Below are positions 1-5,368 of a DNA stretch of 6,421 bases, one piece after another. The notes below the pieces were generated by a model that did not search any database, had not been told where the DNA came from, and worked only from the letters and a program-made list of their open reading frames with translations. This stretch comes from Acidobacteriaceae bacterium (GTDB lineage Bacteria; Acidobacteriota; Terriglobia; Terriglobales; Acidobacteriaceae), in assembly GCA_003152795.1 (NCBI GenBank), contig PMBA01000334.1, forward strand, positions 1 through 6,421, written 5' to 3'. The number at the start of each line of letters is the position of its first letter. The stretch's first letter is position 1. The translations under genes and the position numbers were made by a program.

Positions 1-527
1 ATCATGTCGGAGGGCGCGATGATATCCACACCGGACCGCGCCAGCGAAACCGATGTCCGCGCCAGCAATTCCAGGCTGGCGTCGTTTACGATCTCGTACT
101 CCGCCGTGTCGGCTTTGTCGTTCACCTTAACGATGCCGCAGTGTCCATGCGACATGTATTCGCACAGGCAAACGTCGCCCATCACCAACACGTCTTTCAC
201 TTCACTCTTGATGGCGCGCGCCGCCTTCTGCACGATGCCATCCTCCGCCCAGGCGCCGGTGGCCACTTCGTCCTTTTTCTCGGGCAGCCCGAACAGAATC
301 ACCGACAGCACTCCCAAGGCGCGCGTCTCACGCACTTCCTTGACCGCCTCGTCGACGGAAAGGTTGAAGACGCCGGGCATGGAGCGAACTTCTTTGCGGA
401 TCCCCGTTCCGGGGCAAATGAACAGCGGATAGACGAAAGCCTCGGGCGTAAGCCTGGTCTCGCGGACCAGGGTGCGCAGGGTTTCAGTGCGCCGCAAACG
501 GCGCAGGCGGCTAGCGGGGAAAGCCAT
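1..527 (-). CDS. hemB: Porphobilinogen synthase (delta-aminolevulinic acid dehydratase), N-terminal part
   Basis: This enzyme condenses two 5-aminolevulinate molecules into porphobilinogen, an early cytoplasmic step of heme and other tetrapyrrole synthesis. The minus-strand frame opens with [15 protein letters not shown], the usual HemB opening, followed by YPLFICPG (33-40) and MPGVFNLS (50-57). The metal site reads [14 protein letters not shown] (118-131). Its three cysteines, 120, 122 and 130, mark the zinc-dependent class rather than the Asp-containing magnesium class. The frame is open to the window edge and stops at IIAPSDM (169-175), so only 175 of roughly 325 residues are present. The two catalytic lysines lie outside the window. 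The ATG at 527 matches the family start. No Shine-Dalgarno sequence precedes it, but an extended -10 hexamer ends 5 bases upstream, so the mRNA may be leaderless. The gene diverges from the propeller gene at 896. Assignment is very secure. Confidence 0.96.
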   Translation of the reverse strand, partial: MAFPASRLRRLRRTETLRTLVRETRLTPEAFVYPLFICPGTGIRKEVRSMPGVFNLSVDEAVKEVRETRALGVLSVILFGLPEKKDEVATGAWAEDGIVQKAARAIKSEVKDVLVMGDVCLCEYMSHGHCGIVKVNDKADTAEYEIVNDASLELLARTSVSLARSGVDIIAPSDM

Positions 528-532
528 ACGTA

Positions 533-541
533 ATTCTAGCA
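533..541 (-). promoter_or_regulatory. Probable extended -10 promoter of hemB (leaderless start)
   Basis: Read on the minus strand, 541-533 is TGCTAGAAT: a TGn extension plus TAGAAT, five of six matches to TATAAT. Only TACGT separates it from the hemB ATG at 527, so transcription would start at or within a base or two of the start codon. No convincing -35 is seen at 16-18 bases, which is tolerated when a TGn extension is present. Inferred from sequence only. Confidence 0.5.
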
Positions 542-572
542 GTTACCGCCCGAAGCTCGACCGCCGGCTCGA

Positions 573-600
573 TCACGGATCACCGTGACCCGCATCACGG
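573..600. promoter_or_regulatory. Overlapping GTGA/TCAC dyads upstream of hemB
   Basis: Three copies of one half-site lie in alternating orientation: TCACGG (573-578), CCGTGA (583-588) and TCACGG (595-600). The first two form a perfect dyad with a 4-base spacer. The last two form CCGTGA-N6-TCACGG, which has the GTGA-N6-TCAC geometry of Crp/Fnr-family operators. The centre of the second dyad (591.5) is about 64 bases upstream of the hemB start, near positions used by activators. The regulator identity is inferred. Confidence 0.35.
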
Positions 601-714
601 GTGGCCTTCCTCAAAAAACGCGGCTTGCCGCAGCCGGGATCGCGCGTCAATATCTTCCCCAGACCCCGAACGGGCGCCGAAGGTGAAGATAGACGCGCAT
701 AAAATGCAATCCAT

Positions 715-730
715 TTCACATTGTTGTGAA
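715..730. promoter_or_regulatory. Perfect dyad TTCACA-N4-TGTGAA
   Basis: TTCACA (715-720) and TGTGAA (725-730) are perfect inverted copies separated by TTGT. The centre lies about 80 bases upstream of the predicted start of transcription of the propeller gene and just before an A-rich tract. It could be an operator. As a hairpin it has no U-tract and does not sit after a gene, so it is not a terminator. Confidence 0.3.
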
Positions 731-737
731 CATCCCG

Positions 738-796
738 AAAAAAAATTTGCGGAGCGCGGGATCGCGTATTGCGCCCGGCTCGTTCGATGGTAAACT
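738..796 (+). promoter_or_regulatory. Probable promoter of the propeller gene
   Basis: An A8T3 tract (738-748), which could act as an UP element, precedes TTGCGC (769-774) and, 16 bases later, TAAACT (791-796) with a TGG extension (788-790). The -35 is weak (three matches) and the -10 has four matches plus the TGn extension. Transcription would begin near 803 and give a leader of about 90 bases before the ATG at 896. Confidence 0.35.
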
Positions 797-895
797 CCGT
801 TTGTTCGGCTCGGACTCATGTTACCCCCCGGCTAGACCAAGCCATCCCCGTTTCAAAGAAGCCACTCCAGAGATTTGATTTTTGAGAGGAAAAGC

Positions 896-2329
896 ATGAG
901 AGCATTGCGCGTAGTCGCCGTGACCTGCGTAGTCCTGCTGGCCGGCCTTGGCATCGCAGGGGCCCAGAGCTGGACTCCCCTGACCAATCAACCAACCTTC
1001 TCCGCTAGTAACGCCTACCTTCTCCAGGACGGCAGGATTATGGTGCAGGACACCGGAGCCCAGGATTGGTGGGCGCTGACCCCCGATATTAACGGAAGCT
1101 ATCAGCACGGCACCTGGGCCCAGTTGGCCTCGCTTCCTGTCGGGTATTCTCCTCTCTACTATGCGGGCGCCATTCTCCCGGACGGCCGGCTGGTCATTCT
1201 CGGCGGAGAATACAACTTTGGAAACGACGCCTGGACAACGCTCGGCGCCATCTATCAGCCAAAAACCAACAAGTGGACAAAGCTCAAAGCCCCGTCGGGT
1301 TGGACGACGGTTGGCGATGCGCAAAGCGTGATTCTTGACGACGGCACCATGATGGTCGCCAACTGCTGCACCACCGGTGAAGCTTTGCTAAATGCCAAGA
1401 CCCTGGCTTGGACTGCCACCGGCACCGGCAAAGCCGACATCAACGACGAAGAAGGCTGGACTCTTCTGCCGAGCGGCCAAGTGCTTACGGTCGATGCCAA
1501 CAACGGAAACACCAACTCGGAGATCTACAGTCCCGGCAACGGTTCCTGGTCCTCCGCCGGCAGCACCATCGTCCAACTTACAGATCCTTCCTCGCACGAA
1601 CTCGGGCCGGCGGTTCTCCGCCCCGACGGCACCGTCCTGTACACGGGCGCGACCGGCCACAACGCTGTTTTTGACTCCGTCACTTCGACCTGGTCTGCGG
1701 CGCCTGATTTCCCGAAGGTTGGCGGCAAGCAACTCGACATCGCCGACGGTCCCGCCGCACTTCTGCCGAACGGGAATGTGCTCTGCATGACCAGCCCCGG
1801 CGTATTCAAGCCCGGTGTGCAGTTTTTCGAGTGGGATGGCGCCAGCTTTAACTCCGTGCCCAACACCCCGAACTCGCCCAGCGACACGTCCTACTATGGC
1901 CGCATGCTGGTCTTGCCGACCGGGCAGATTCTGCTCACCGATGGCTCCAGCGACGTGGAACTCTACAATCCCACGGGCGGTCCGAACCCGGCCTGGGCGC
2001 CCACCATCACCAAGGTCCCCAAAACGCTCACTCACGGCAAAGCTTCAACCGTGAAAGGCACGCAGTTGAATGGACTGTCCCAGGGCGCGGCCTATGGAGA
2101 CGACGCGCAGGCAGCCAGCAACTATCCGCTGGTTCGCATCACCAACCATGCTACCGGGCATGTGTTTTACGCCCGCACTTACAGCCCCACCTCCATGGGT
2201 GTGGCCACTGGTTCCCTGATCGTCACCGCGCATTTCGCGGTTCCCGCCGGAATTGAACTGGGAGCCAGCGAGTTGGTGGTCGTTGCCAACGGCATCGCCT
2301 CCAATCCCGTGAGCGTGACCATCCTCTAA
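896..2329 (+). CDS. Exported kelch/galactose-oxidase-like seven-repeat beta-propeller protein
   Basis: The role is unknown; propellers of this kind bind ligands, and some (galactose oxidase) are enzymes. The protein has 477 residues. A signal peptide with basic MRALR, a hydrophobic core to about 20 and a likely cut after AGA (21-23) indicates export. Seven repeats follow, each opening with a turn such as PDGRLVI: residues 44, 95, 148, 192, 243, 291 and 341, about 43-53 apart, often ending in Trp (W127, W172, W218, W266). Residues about 370-477 form a probable E-set sandwich with YGDDAQAASNYPLVRIT (400-416), as in galactose-oxidase-like proteins. I could not place the Cys-Tyr cofactor or copper ligands of galactose oxidase, so oxidase activity is not claimed. 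An upstream in-frame TTG at 875 is rejected because AGAGGA (885-890) sits 5 bases before the ATG at 896, and that start gives a clean signal peptide. The gene appears to be monocistronic. Confidence 0.9.
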   Translation: MRALRVVAVTCVVLLAGLGIAGAQSWTPLTNQPTFSASNAYLLQDGRIMVQDTGAQDWWALTPDINGSYQHGTWAQLASLPVGYSPLYYAGAILPDGRLVILGGEYNFGNDAWTTLGAIYQPKTNKWTKLKAPSGWTTVGDAQSVILDDGTMMVANCCTTGEALLNAKTLAWTATGTGKADINDEEGWTLLPSGQVLTVDANNGNTNSEIYSPGNGSWSSAGSTIVQLTDPSSHELGPAVLRPDGTVLYTGATGHNAVFDSVTSTWSAAPDFPKVGGKQLDIADGPAALLPNGNVLCMTSPGVFKPGVQFFEWDGASFNSVPNTPNSPSDTSYYGRMLVLPTGQILLTDGSSDVELYNPTGGPNPAWAPTITKVPKTLTHGKASTVKGTQLNGLSQGAAYGDDAQAASNYPLVRITNHATGHVFYARTYSPTSMGVATGSLIVTAHFAVPAGIELGASELVVVANGIASNPVSVTIL

Positions 2330-2347
2330 CCTCCCACAAACTGAAAT

Positions 2348-2375
2348 GGCCGGACGGCGAACCGTCCGGCCTTTT
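2348..2375 (+). terminator. Rho-independent terminator of the propeller gene
   Basis: A perfect 10-bp stem, GGCCGGACGG / CCGTCCGGCC, with a 4-base loop CGAA is followed directly by TTTT (2372-2375). It begins 18 bases after the propeller stop codon. On the minus strand the same stem lies beyond the stop of the Cys-rich gene and is followed by ATTTC, so it may also stop transcription from the convergent side, less efficiently. Confidence 0.88.
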
Positions 2376-2388
2376 CTGCTTGCGCTGT

Positions 2389-2787
2389 CTAGCTCACTGC
2401 TGGCGTCTGCGAATGGCCTTCGCACTTGCTGCCACAGCAGCCCTTGGCGGTCTTGCCGCCCTTGGCCTCGCTGCAGCTCTTGCCGTCTTTGCAACAGCCG
2501 TTCTTCTTGCATTCCTTCATGGCAGCTTTCATATCCTTGCCTTCGCAACAAGACTTGCCGTCTTTCATGTCACACTTGTCTTTACCGCAACAAGCGGCGG
2601 CATCCTTGGCGTCGGCTGCGGCGTGATGGCAGCAACCTTTGCCGTCCTTCATCCCGGCCATGTCGTGATGGCAGCATCCCTGCGCTTGAGGCGCTGGGGT
2701 TGAGTTCGGTGCCGCCGGGGTCTCTTGCGTCCAGCCAACCAGCGACAAAGCTAAGACAAGAATCAAAGCAAACAATCTGAATTTCAT
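2389..2787 (-). CDS. Exported Cys-rich, probable metal-binding protein with six CC pairs
   Basis: I do not recognise a named family. The 132-residue protein begins with MKFRLFALILVLALSLVGWT, a signal peptide with cleavage expected near 18-23 and no lipobox Cys. A short Pro/Ala-rich linker leads to a domain with 16 cysteines: CC pairs at 38, 52, 66, 80, 98 and 117, and single Cys at 72, 93, 105 and 122. The first four pairs are exactly 14 residues apart. The first two read GCCHH, and MKDGK recurs at 46-50 and 74-78. This resembles a metallothionein-like metal buffer outside the cytoplasm, perhaps for copper, zinc or another soft metal; the metal is inferred. The start is supported by AAGGAG (2798-2793) 5 bases before the ATG. 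It is the last of three minus-strand genes, 161 bases after the His/Cys gene, and converges on the propeller terminator. Confidence 0.85.
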   Translation of the reverse strand: MKFRLFALILVLALSLVGWTQETPAAPNSTPAPQAQGCCHHDMAGMKDGKGCCHHAAADAKDAAACCGKDKCDMKDGKSCCEGKDMKAAMKECKKNGCCKDGKSCSEAKGGKTAKGCCGSKCEGHSQTPAVS

Positions 2788-2855
2788 AAGATCTCCTTAA
2801 ATAAAGTCATGAGAACGTTTGAGACGCGCGGCCAACCAAGCGGCCGCAAGAGGAG

Positions 2856-2937
2856 TTCAGTTCCCAGTTCTCAGTTCTCAGTAAGAACCATCAGAACGTA
2901 GGTTTTACTGGGAACTGAGAACTGGGAACTGAGAACC
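2856..2937. repeat. Heptanucleotide inverted repeat (CTGRGAA units)
   Basis: The right arm holds four tandem units, CTGGGAA, CTGAGAA, CTGGGAA, CTGAGAA (2908-2935). The left arm (2856-2881) holds the reverse complement as a shortened TTCAG followed by TTCCCAG, TTCTCAG, TTCTCAG. The arms continue inward as TAAGAACC (2882-2889) and GGTTTTA (2901-2907), leaving an 11-base loop. Mismatches are few: one that becomes a G-U pair in RNA, one bulged base and a 2-base deletion at the outer end. The repeat lies between two co-directional genes, so it would form a stable hairpin in a joint mRNA. No T-tract follows, which argues against a simple terminator. Mobile or REP-like origin is possible. Confidence 0.85.
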
Positions 2938-2948
2938 AACAGAGGAGT

Positions 2949-3389
2949 CTAGACGCGCAGAACCATTCCAAGCAGGTCTGGTGGAAGAGTGAGAGCAATC
3001 GCAATCGTCGGGGAAACGTGAGACGTTGCGTCAAGAGGCGGGTTGATTTCGGCAATCTCTGCCGGCGCCGGGTCTGGCGAAAGTCCGCGTCCCGCACTGA
3101 CCGGTGCGGGTACGTTCTGCGGCCCTTGCAGGAAGCAGCAGCGGTGCCGATCCTCGCATGGCTGAGTGCTGGCAGCGAACTCAAGCGGGACCGCATTCCC
3201 GGTCTTGCCAAACCCCGGACAGCAGGGATGGCCCGCGGGCATGGCGTGCTGGTGAGCGGCGTTGTGCTCAGCGATTTCGCCCGCTGCATGTGTGTGCCAC
3301 ACATGCATCGCGAACATCGGCGCCATGGCCATCTCTGCCCAGGCCACCATGACCACGAGCAGCGCCGCCGCAATGGACTTCTTCAGCAT
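2949..3389 (-). CDS. Exported His/Cys-containing protein, probable metal binding
   Basis: I do not recognise a named family. The 146-residue product opens with MLKKSIAAALLVVMVAWAEM, a signal peptide with a likely cut after AMA (21-23). The mature N-terminus is rich in His and Met: HxH at 32-34 and 46-48, then GHPCCPG (53-59). A second cluster, CEDRHRCC (78-85), gives five cysteines in all. The C-terminal part is Pro/Ala-rich with a mildly hydrophobic segment near 126-145. Paired HPCC and CxxxxxCC clusters suggest metal coordination in the periplasm or at the cell surface. The ATG at 3389 has only weak AGG elements upstream, but this start gives an intact signal peptide. It lies 80 bases after the epimerase gene and before the Cys-rich gene. 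A Crp-type palindrome in the 80-base gap suggests its own promoter. Confidence 0.75.
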   Translation of the reverse strand: MLKKSIAAALLVVMVAWAEMAMAPMFAMHVWHTHAAGEIAEHNAAHQHAMPAGHPCCPGFGKTGNAVPLEFAASTQPCEDRHRCCFLQGPQNVPAPVSAGRGLSPDPAPAEIAEINPPLDATSHVSPTIAIALTLPPDLLGMVLRV

Positions 3390-3424
3390 CCTGACCTAGT
3401 GTGGCAGGCCAGGCGCAGGCTGGA

Positions 3425-3440
3425 TGTGACGACAATCACA
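3425..3440. promoter_or_regulatory. Perfect Crp-type palindrome TGTGA-N6-TCACA
   Basis: TGTGA (3425-3429), six bases CGACAA, then TCACA (3436-3440) match the canonical Crp half-sites and spacing exactly. The centre at 3432.5 is 43 bases upstream of the ATG at 3389. An activator site centred at -41.5 would put the transcription start at about 3391, almost on the start codon, and the hexamer there (CACACT, 3403-3398) is a poor -10 that would need activation. Binding by a Crp/Fnr-family protein is inferred. Confidence 0.42.
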
Positions 3441-3469
3441 CCCCGGTCTGATTCAGGGCAAGCGGATCC

Positions 3470-4375
3470 CTAGCCCAGCAGATTCTGCAGCGCCGCCCTG
3501 AGCTCGCGAAAGCGGAACATATAGCCACTGGCCTGGAGTTTTTCAGGCTCAACCCGCTGGCTGGCGAGCAACAACTCCTCTCGCGCCATTTTGCCAAACG
3601 CCAGTCGGAGCGCAAATTTCGGCACCGGAAAGAACGCCGGCCGTCCCAGCACCGATGCCAGCACCCTGGTGAACTCCGTGTTGCGGACCGGATTCGGCGC
3701 CACCAGATTCACCGGCCCCGAGAGCGACTCGGTGCGAATCGCGTGATGAATTCCCCGCACGATATCGTCCACGTGAATCCAACTCCACCACTGCTGCCCC
3801 GATCCCAGCCGCCCGCCCAGCCCCAGTTTGAACGCCTTCAACATGTTTCCAAGAGCTCCGCCCTGCGCGCTCAACACCAGCCCAATCCGCACGTTCACCG
3901 TGCGGATCCCGGCCTCGGCTGCAATCCGGCTGGCGGCCTCCCACTCGCCGCAAACCTCGGGCAGAAATCCCCGCCCAGCTGGACTCTCTTCATTGAGAAG
4001 CTCTTCGCCCCGATCCCCATAGAACCCGACCGCCGATGCGCAAACCAGCACCAGCGGTTTCGCCTCACTCCGCGCCAACGCCGTAGCCAGGTTGCGGGTT
4101 CCCTGTACCCGGCTCTCGCGAATCGCTCTTTTCTTCCCCTCCGTCCACCGTCCCGCCACGTTTTCCCCAGCCAGGTGCACCACCGCATCGAACCCCGACA
4201 CCGTCACCGGAGACAGCGGAGCCAGCGGATCCCACGAAATCTGGGCCCCGCTTTCCGCCCGTCCCCGCACCAGTCGCACAATCTGCATTCCCCGCGGCTC
4301 AAGCTCCGGTTCGAACGAAGCCAGAAGCGCTGTCCCAATCGGTCCAGAAGCTCCACTCACCAAAATGCGATCCAC
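3470..4375 (-). CDS. TIGR01777 family epimerase (YfcH/SDR39U1-like, NAD(P)-binding)
   Basis: This is a cytoplasmic atypical short-chain dehydrogenase/reductase. Its substrate is not established for the family. The 301 residues are full length. The Rossmann glycine motif SGASGPIG is at 7-14. The family signature HLAGENVAGRWTEGKK (67-82) is followed by RESRVQGTRNL (86-96). The sheet and active-site region ASAVGFYGDRG is at 113-123, and WIHVDD at 199-204. The C-terminal DUF1731-type domain spans about 249-295, with FFPVPKFALRLAFG at 248-261. The start is GTG at 4375, decided by a very strong ribosome binding site 5 bases upstream. It is first of three minus-strand genes but has no obvious functional link to the two exported metal-binding proteins downstream. 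It diverges from vapBC. Confidence 0.96.
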   Translation of the reverse strand: MDRILVSGASGPIGTALLASFEPELEPRGMQIVRLVRGRAESGAQISWDPLAPLSPVTVSGFDAVVHLAGENVAGRWTEGKKRAIRESRVQGTRNLATALARSEAKPLVLVCASAVGFYGDRGEELLNEESPAGRGFLPEVCGEWEAASRIAAEAGIRTVNVRIGLVLSAQGGALGNMLKAFKLGLGGRLGSGQQWWSWIHVDDIVRGIHHAIRTESLSGPVNLVAPNPVRNTEFTRVLASVLGRPAFFPVPKFALRLAFGKMAREELLLASQRVEPEKLQASGYMFRFRELRAALQNLLG

Positions 4376-4380
4376 GCCCT

Positions 4381-4388
4381 ACCTCCTT
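4381..4388 (-). promoter_or_regulatory. Strong Shine-Dalgarno deciding the GTG start of the epimerase
   Basis: On the minus strand 4388-4381 reads AAGGAGGT, fully complementary to the 16S rRNA tail. It sits 5 bases before GTG at 4375-4373, which fixes this non-ATG start and leaves the Rossmann motif at its usual distance from the N-terminus. Confidence 0.85.
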
Positions 4389-4474
4389 CCCGTACTCTAC
4401 CAGCCTGTTGCGGGCCTTTCCTGGGACCCACCGCCAAAATGAGCCCTGCGTGCAAGAAGCCCAGAAAAATGGCA

Positions 4475-4512
4475 TTTATTGATGGGTCCACCCATATTAC
4501 AATACCAATATG
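4475..4512 (+). promoter_or_regulatory. vapBC promoter and operator palindromes
   Basis: TACAAT (4498-4503, five of six -10 matches) ends 6 bases before the vapB ATG at 4510. The -35 at 17 bases is weak (TTTATT, 4475-4480). Two perfect inverted repeats cover it: ATGGGT-CC-ACCCAT (4482-4495) in the spacer, and CATATT-N8-AATATG (4493-4512) spanning the -10 and the start codon. This layout fits autorepression by a VapB-VapC complex, as known for AbrB-type antitoxins. No Shine-Dalgarno sequence is present, so the transcript may be leaderless. Confidence 0.6.
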
Positions 4513-4848
4513 AATGCCCGCCTCGTCATCGACAAAGCAGGCCGCGTGGTTATCCCGAAGCCTGTGCGGGAAGCACTGCAATTGGAACCGGGAGACGCAC
4601 TGGAACTGGAAAGCGCCGGCGAGCAAGTTATCCTCCGTCCGGCCCGTGGCGTGGGGCCGCTCCGGAATGAGCATGGCATCTGGGTGTTGCACACCGGAGA
4701 ACCGTTGCCTGCCTCCGTCACTGACGATCTGCTGGGCCAAATCCGCGAGGAACGCGACTTGGCGAACCTGGGCGATGGTTTCGTTGAAGATCCGCGTCCG
4801 GCCTCGAATAAGCCTGCCAATCAAACCAGACGTAGAGCTGAAAAATGA
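4510..4848 (+). CDS. vapB: VapB-type antitoxin, AbrB/MazE-like DNA-binding protein
   Basis: The product neutralises the VapC ribonuclease encoded next and most likely represses its own operon. The 112-residue protein has a SpoVT-AbrB swapped-hairpin domain at about 3-45, with the typical IDKAGRVVIPKPVREAL (7-23) and LEPGDALELE (25-34). A linker and a C-terminal helix, VTDDLLGQIREERDLANLG (70-88), would be the toxin-wrapping segment. A basic tail RRRAEK ends the chain, making it somewhat longer than many VapB proteins. The start at 4510 is chosen over the out-of-frame ATG at 4514 and has no Shine-Dalgarno sequence. Its TGA overlaps the vapC ATG in ATGA, which implies translational coupling. 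Assignment is firm; the exact antitoxin subfamily is less so. Confidence 0.93.
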   Translation: MNARLVIDKAGRVVIPKPVREALQLEPGDALELESAGEQVILRPARGVGPLRNEHGIWVLHTGEPLPASVTDDLLGQIREERDLANLGDGFVEDPRPASNKPANQTRRRAEK

Positions 4849-5270
4849 AGGGCTTCTTCGACACTTCCGTGTTAGTCCCGCTGTTCTACCGAGACCACGT
4901 CCATCACGGCCCAAGTCAGGAACTCTTCATTCAATTTAACCAGTCAACCGGCTGCTGTGGAGCGCACAGTTTGGCCGAGGTTTACGCGACTTTGACCAGG
5001 ATGCCGGGCAAGCGCCGCATCAGCGGCGAACAGGCAATGCTCTTTATCGGCAACATCCGCGAGCGCCTGTCCATGATCGCGCTGAGTGGCGAGGAATACG
5101 CCGACGCCCTACAAGCCTCAGCTGCTCGGGGCATCGTAGGGGGCGCCATCTACGATGCCCTGTTGGCGCACTGCGCCCTCAAGTCGAAAGCGCTGGCCAT
5201 CTACACATGGAACACCCGTCACTATGCTTTATGCGGCCGCGAAGTGGTCGGGCGGCTGCGTACTCCTTGA
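4845..5270 (+). CDS. vapC: VapC toxin, PIN-domain ribonuclease
   Basis: VapC toxins are magnesium-dependent endoribonucleases that cut tRNA or rRNA and arrest growth when the antitoxin is lost; the target of this one is unknown. The 141-residue length fits the family. PIN acidic residues are in place: D6 in FFDTSVLV (4-11), E45 in LAEVYATL (43-50) and D104 in IYDALLA (102-108). The fourth position reads TWNTRHY (121-127), with Asn123 where other PIN proteins carry Asp, a common variant in VapC. The toxin therefore looks intact. It overlaps vapB by 4 bases and probably depends on coupled translation. It ends 98 bases before the stop of the convergent membrane-protein gene. Confidence 0.95.
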   Translation: MKGFFDTSVLVPLFYRDHVHHGPSQELFIQFNQSTGCCGAHSLAEVYATLTRMPGKRRISGEQAMLFIGNIRERLSMIALSGEEYADALQASAARGIVGGAIYDALLAHCALKSKALAIYTWNTRHYALCGREVVGRLRTP

Positions 5271-5327
5271 GTGCATTAGTTTGAACTCGACCTTGCGGAC
5301 AGGGCTGGCACTTCCACGTATCGAACA

Positions 5328-5347
5328 CCGATCCGGTATCCGATCGG
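5328..5347. other. Weak stem-loop between vapC and the convergent membrane-protein gene
   Basis: CCGATC (5328-5333) and GATCGG (5342-5347) form a 6-bp stem with an 8-base loop, followed on the plus strand by GGGGTTG instead of a T-tract. It lies between two convergent stop codons, where a terminator is expected, but it is a poor intrinsic terminator on either strand. Confidence 0.25.
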
Positions 5348-5368
5348 GGGGTTGAGTGCTGTGCGATG

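Larger units (their letters stand above)
528..895. other. Divergent intergenic region between hemB and the propeller gene
   Basis: This 368-base stretch holds no gene that I can support. A minus-strand frame of 74 codons (595-819) lacks a ribosome binding site, family resemblance and plausible composition. The regulatory-looking content is the hemB extended -10 (533-541), the dyad cluster (573-600), a further perfect dyad (715-730), an A8T3 tract (738-748) and a probable promoter (769-796) for the gene at 896. No RNA gene was recognised. Confidence 0.6.

Noticed and set aside
4..432. 142-codon plus-strand open frame
   Set aside because: It is antisense to hemB, whose protein sequence is unmistakable; the Ser/Thr-rich composition is that of a shadow.
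595..819. 74-codon minus-strand open frame upstream of hemB
   Set aside because: No ribosome binding site, no family resemblance, and it overlaps the likely promoter elements.
1388..2035. 215-codon minus-strand open frame
   Set aside because: It is antisense to the propeller gene, has Gly/Arg/Val-rich shadow composition and no ribosome binding site.
2380..2703. 107-codon hydrophobic plus-strand frame
   Set aside because: It mirrors the Cys/Lys/Ala-rich gene on the other strand. The opposite frame has a strong ribosome binding site and a signal peptide, so this one is a shadow.
2828..2847. GCGGCC / GGCCGC hairpin as a terminator
   Set aside because: The stem is only 6 bp with an 8-base loop and no T-tract on either strand.
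3743..4513. 256-codon plus-strand open frame
   Set aside because: It lies almost wholly antisense to the well-supported epimerase gene; the product is Pro/Arg/His-rich without domain features, typical of a shadow frame in GC-rich DNA.
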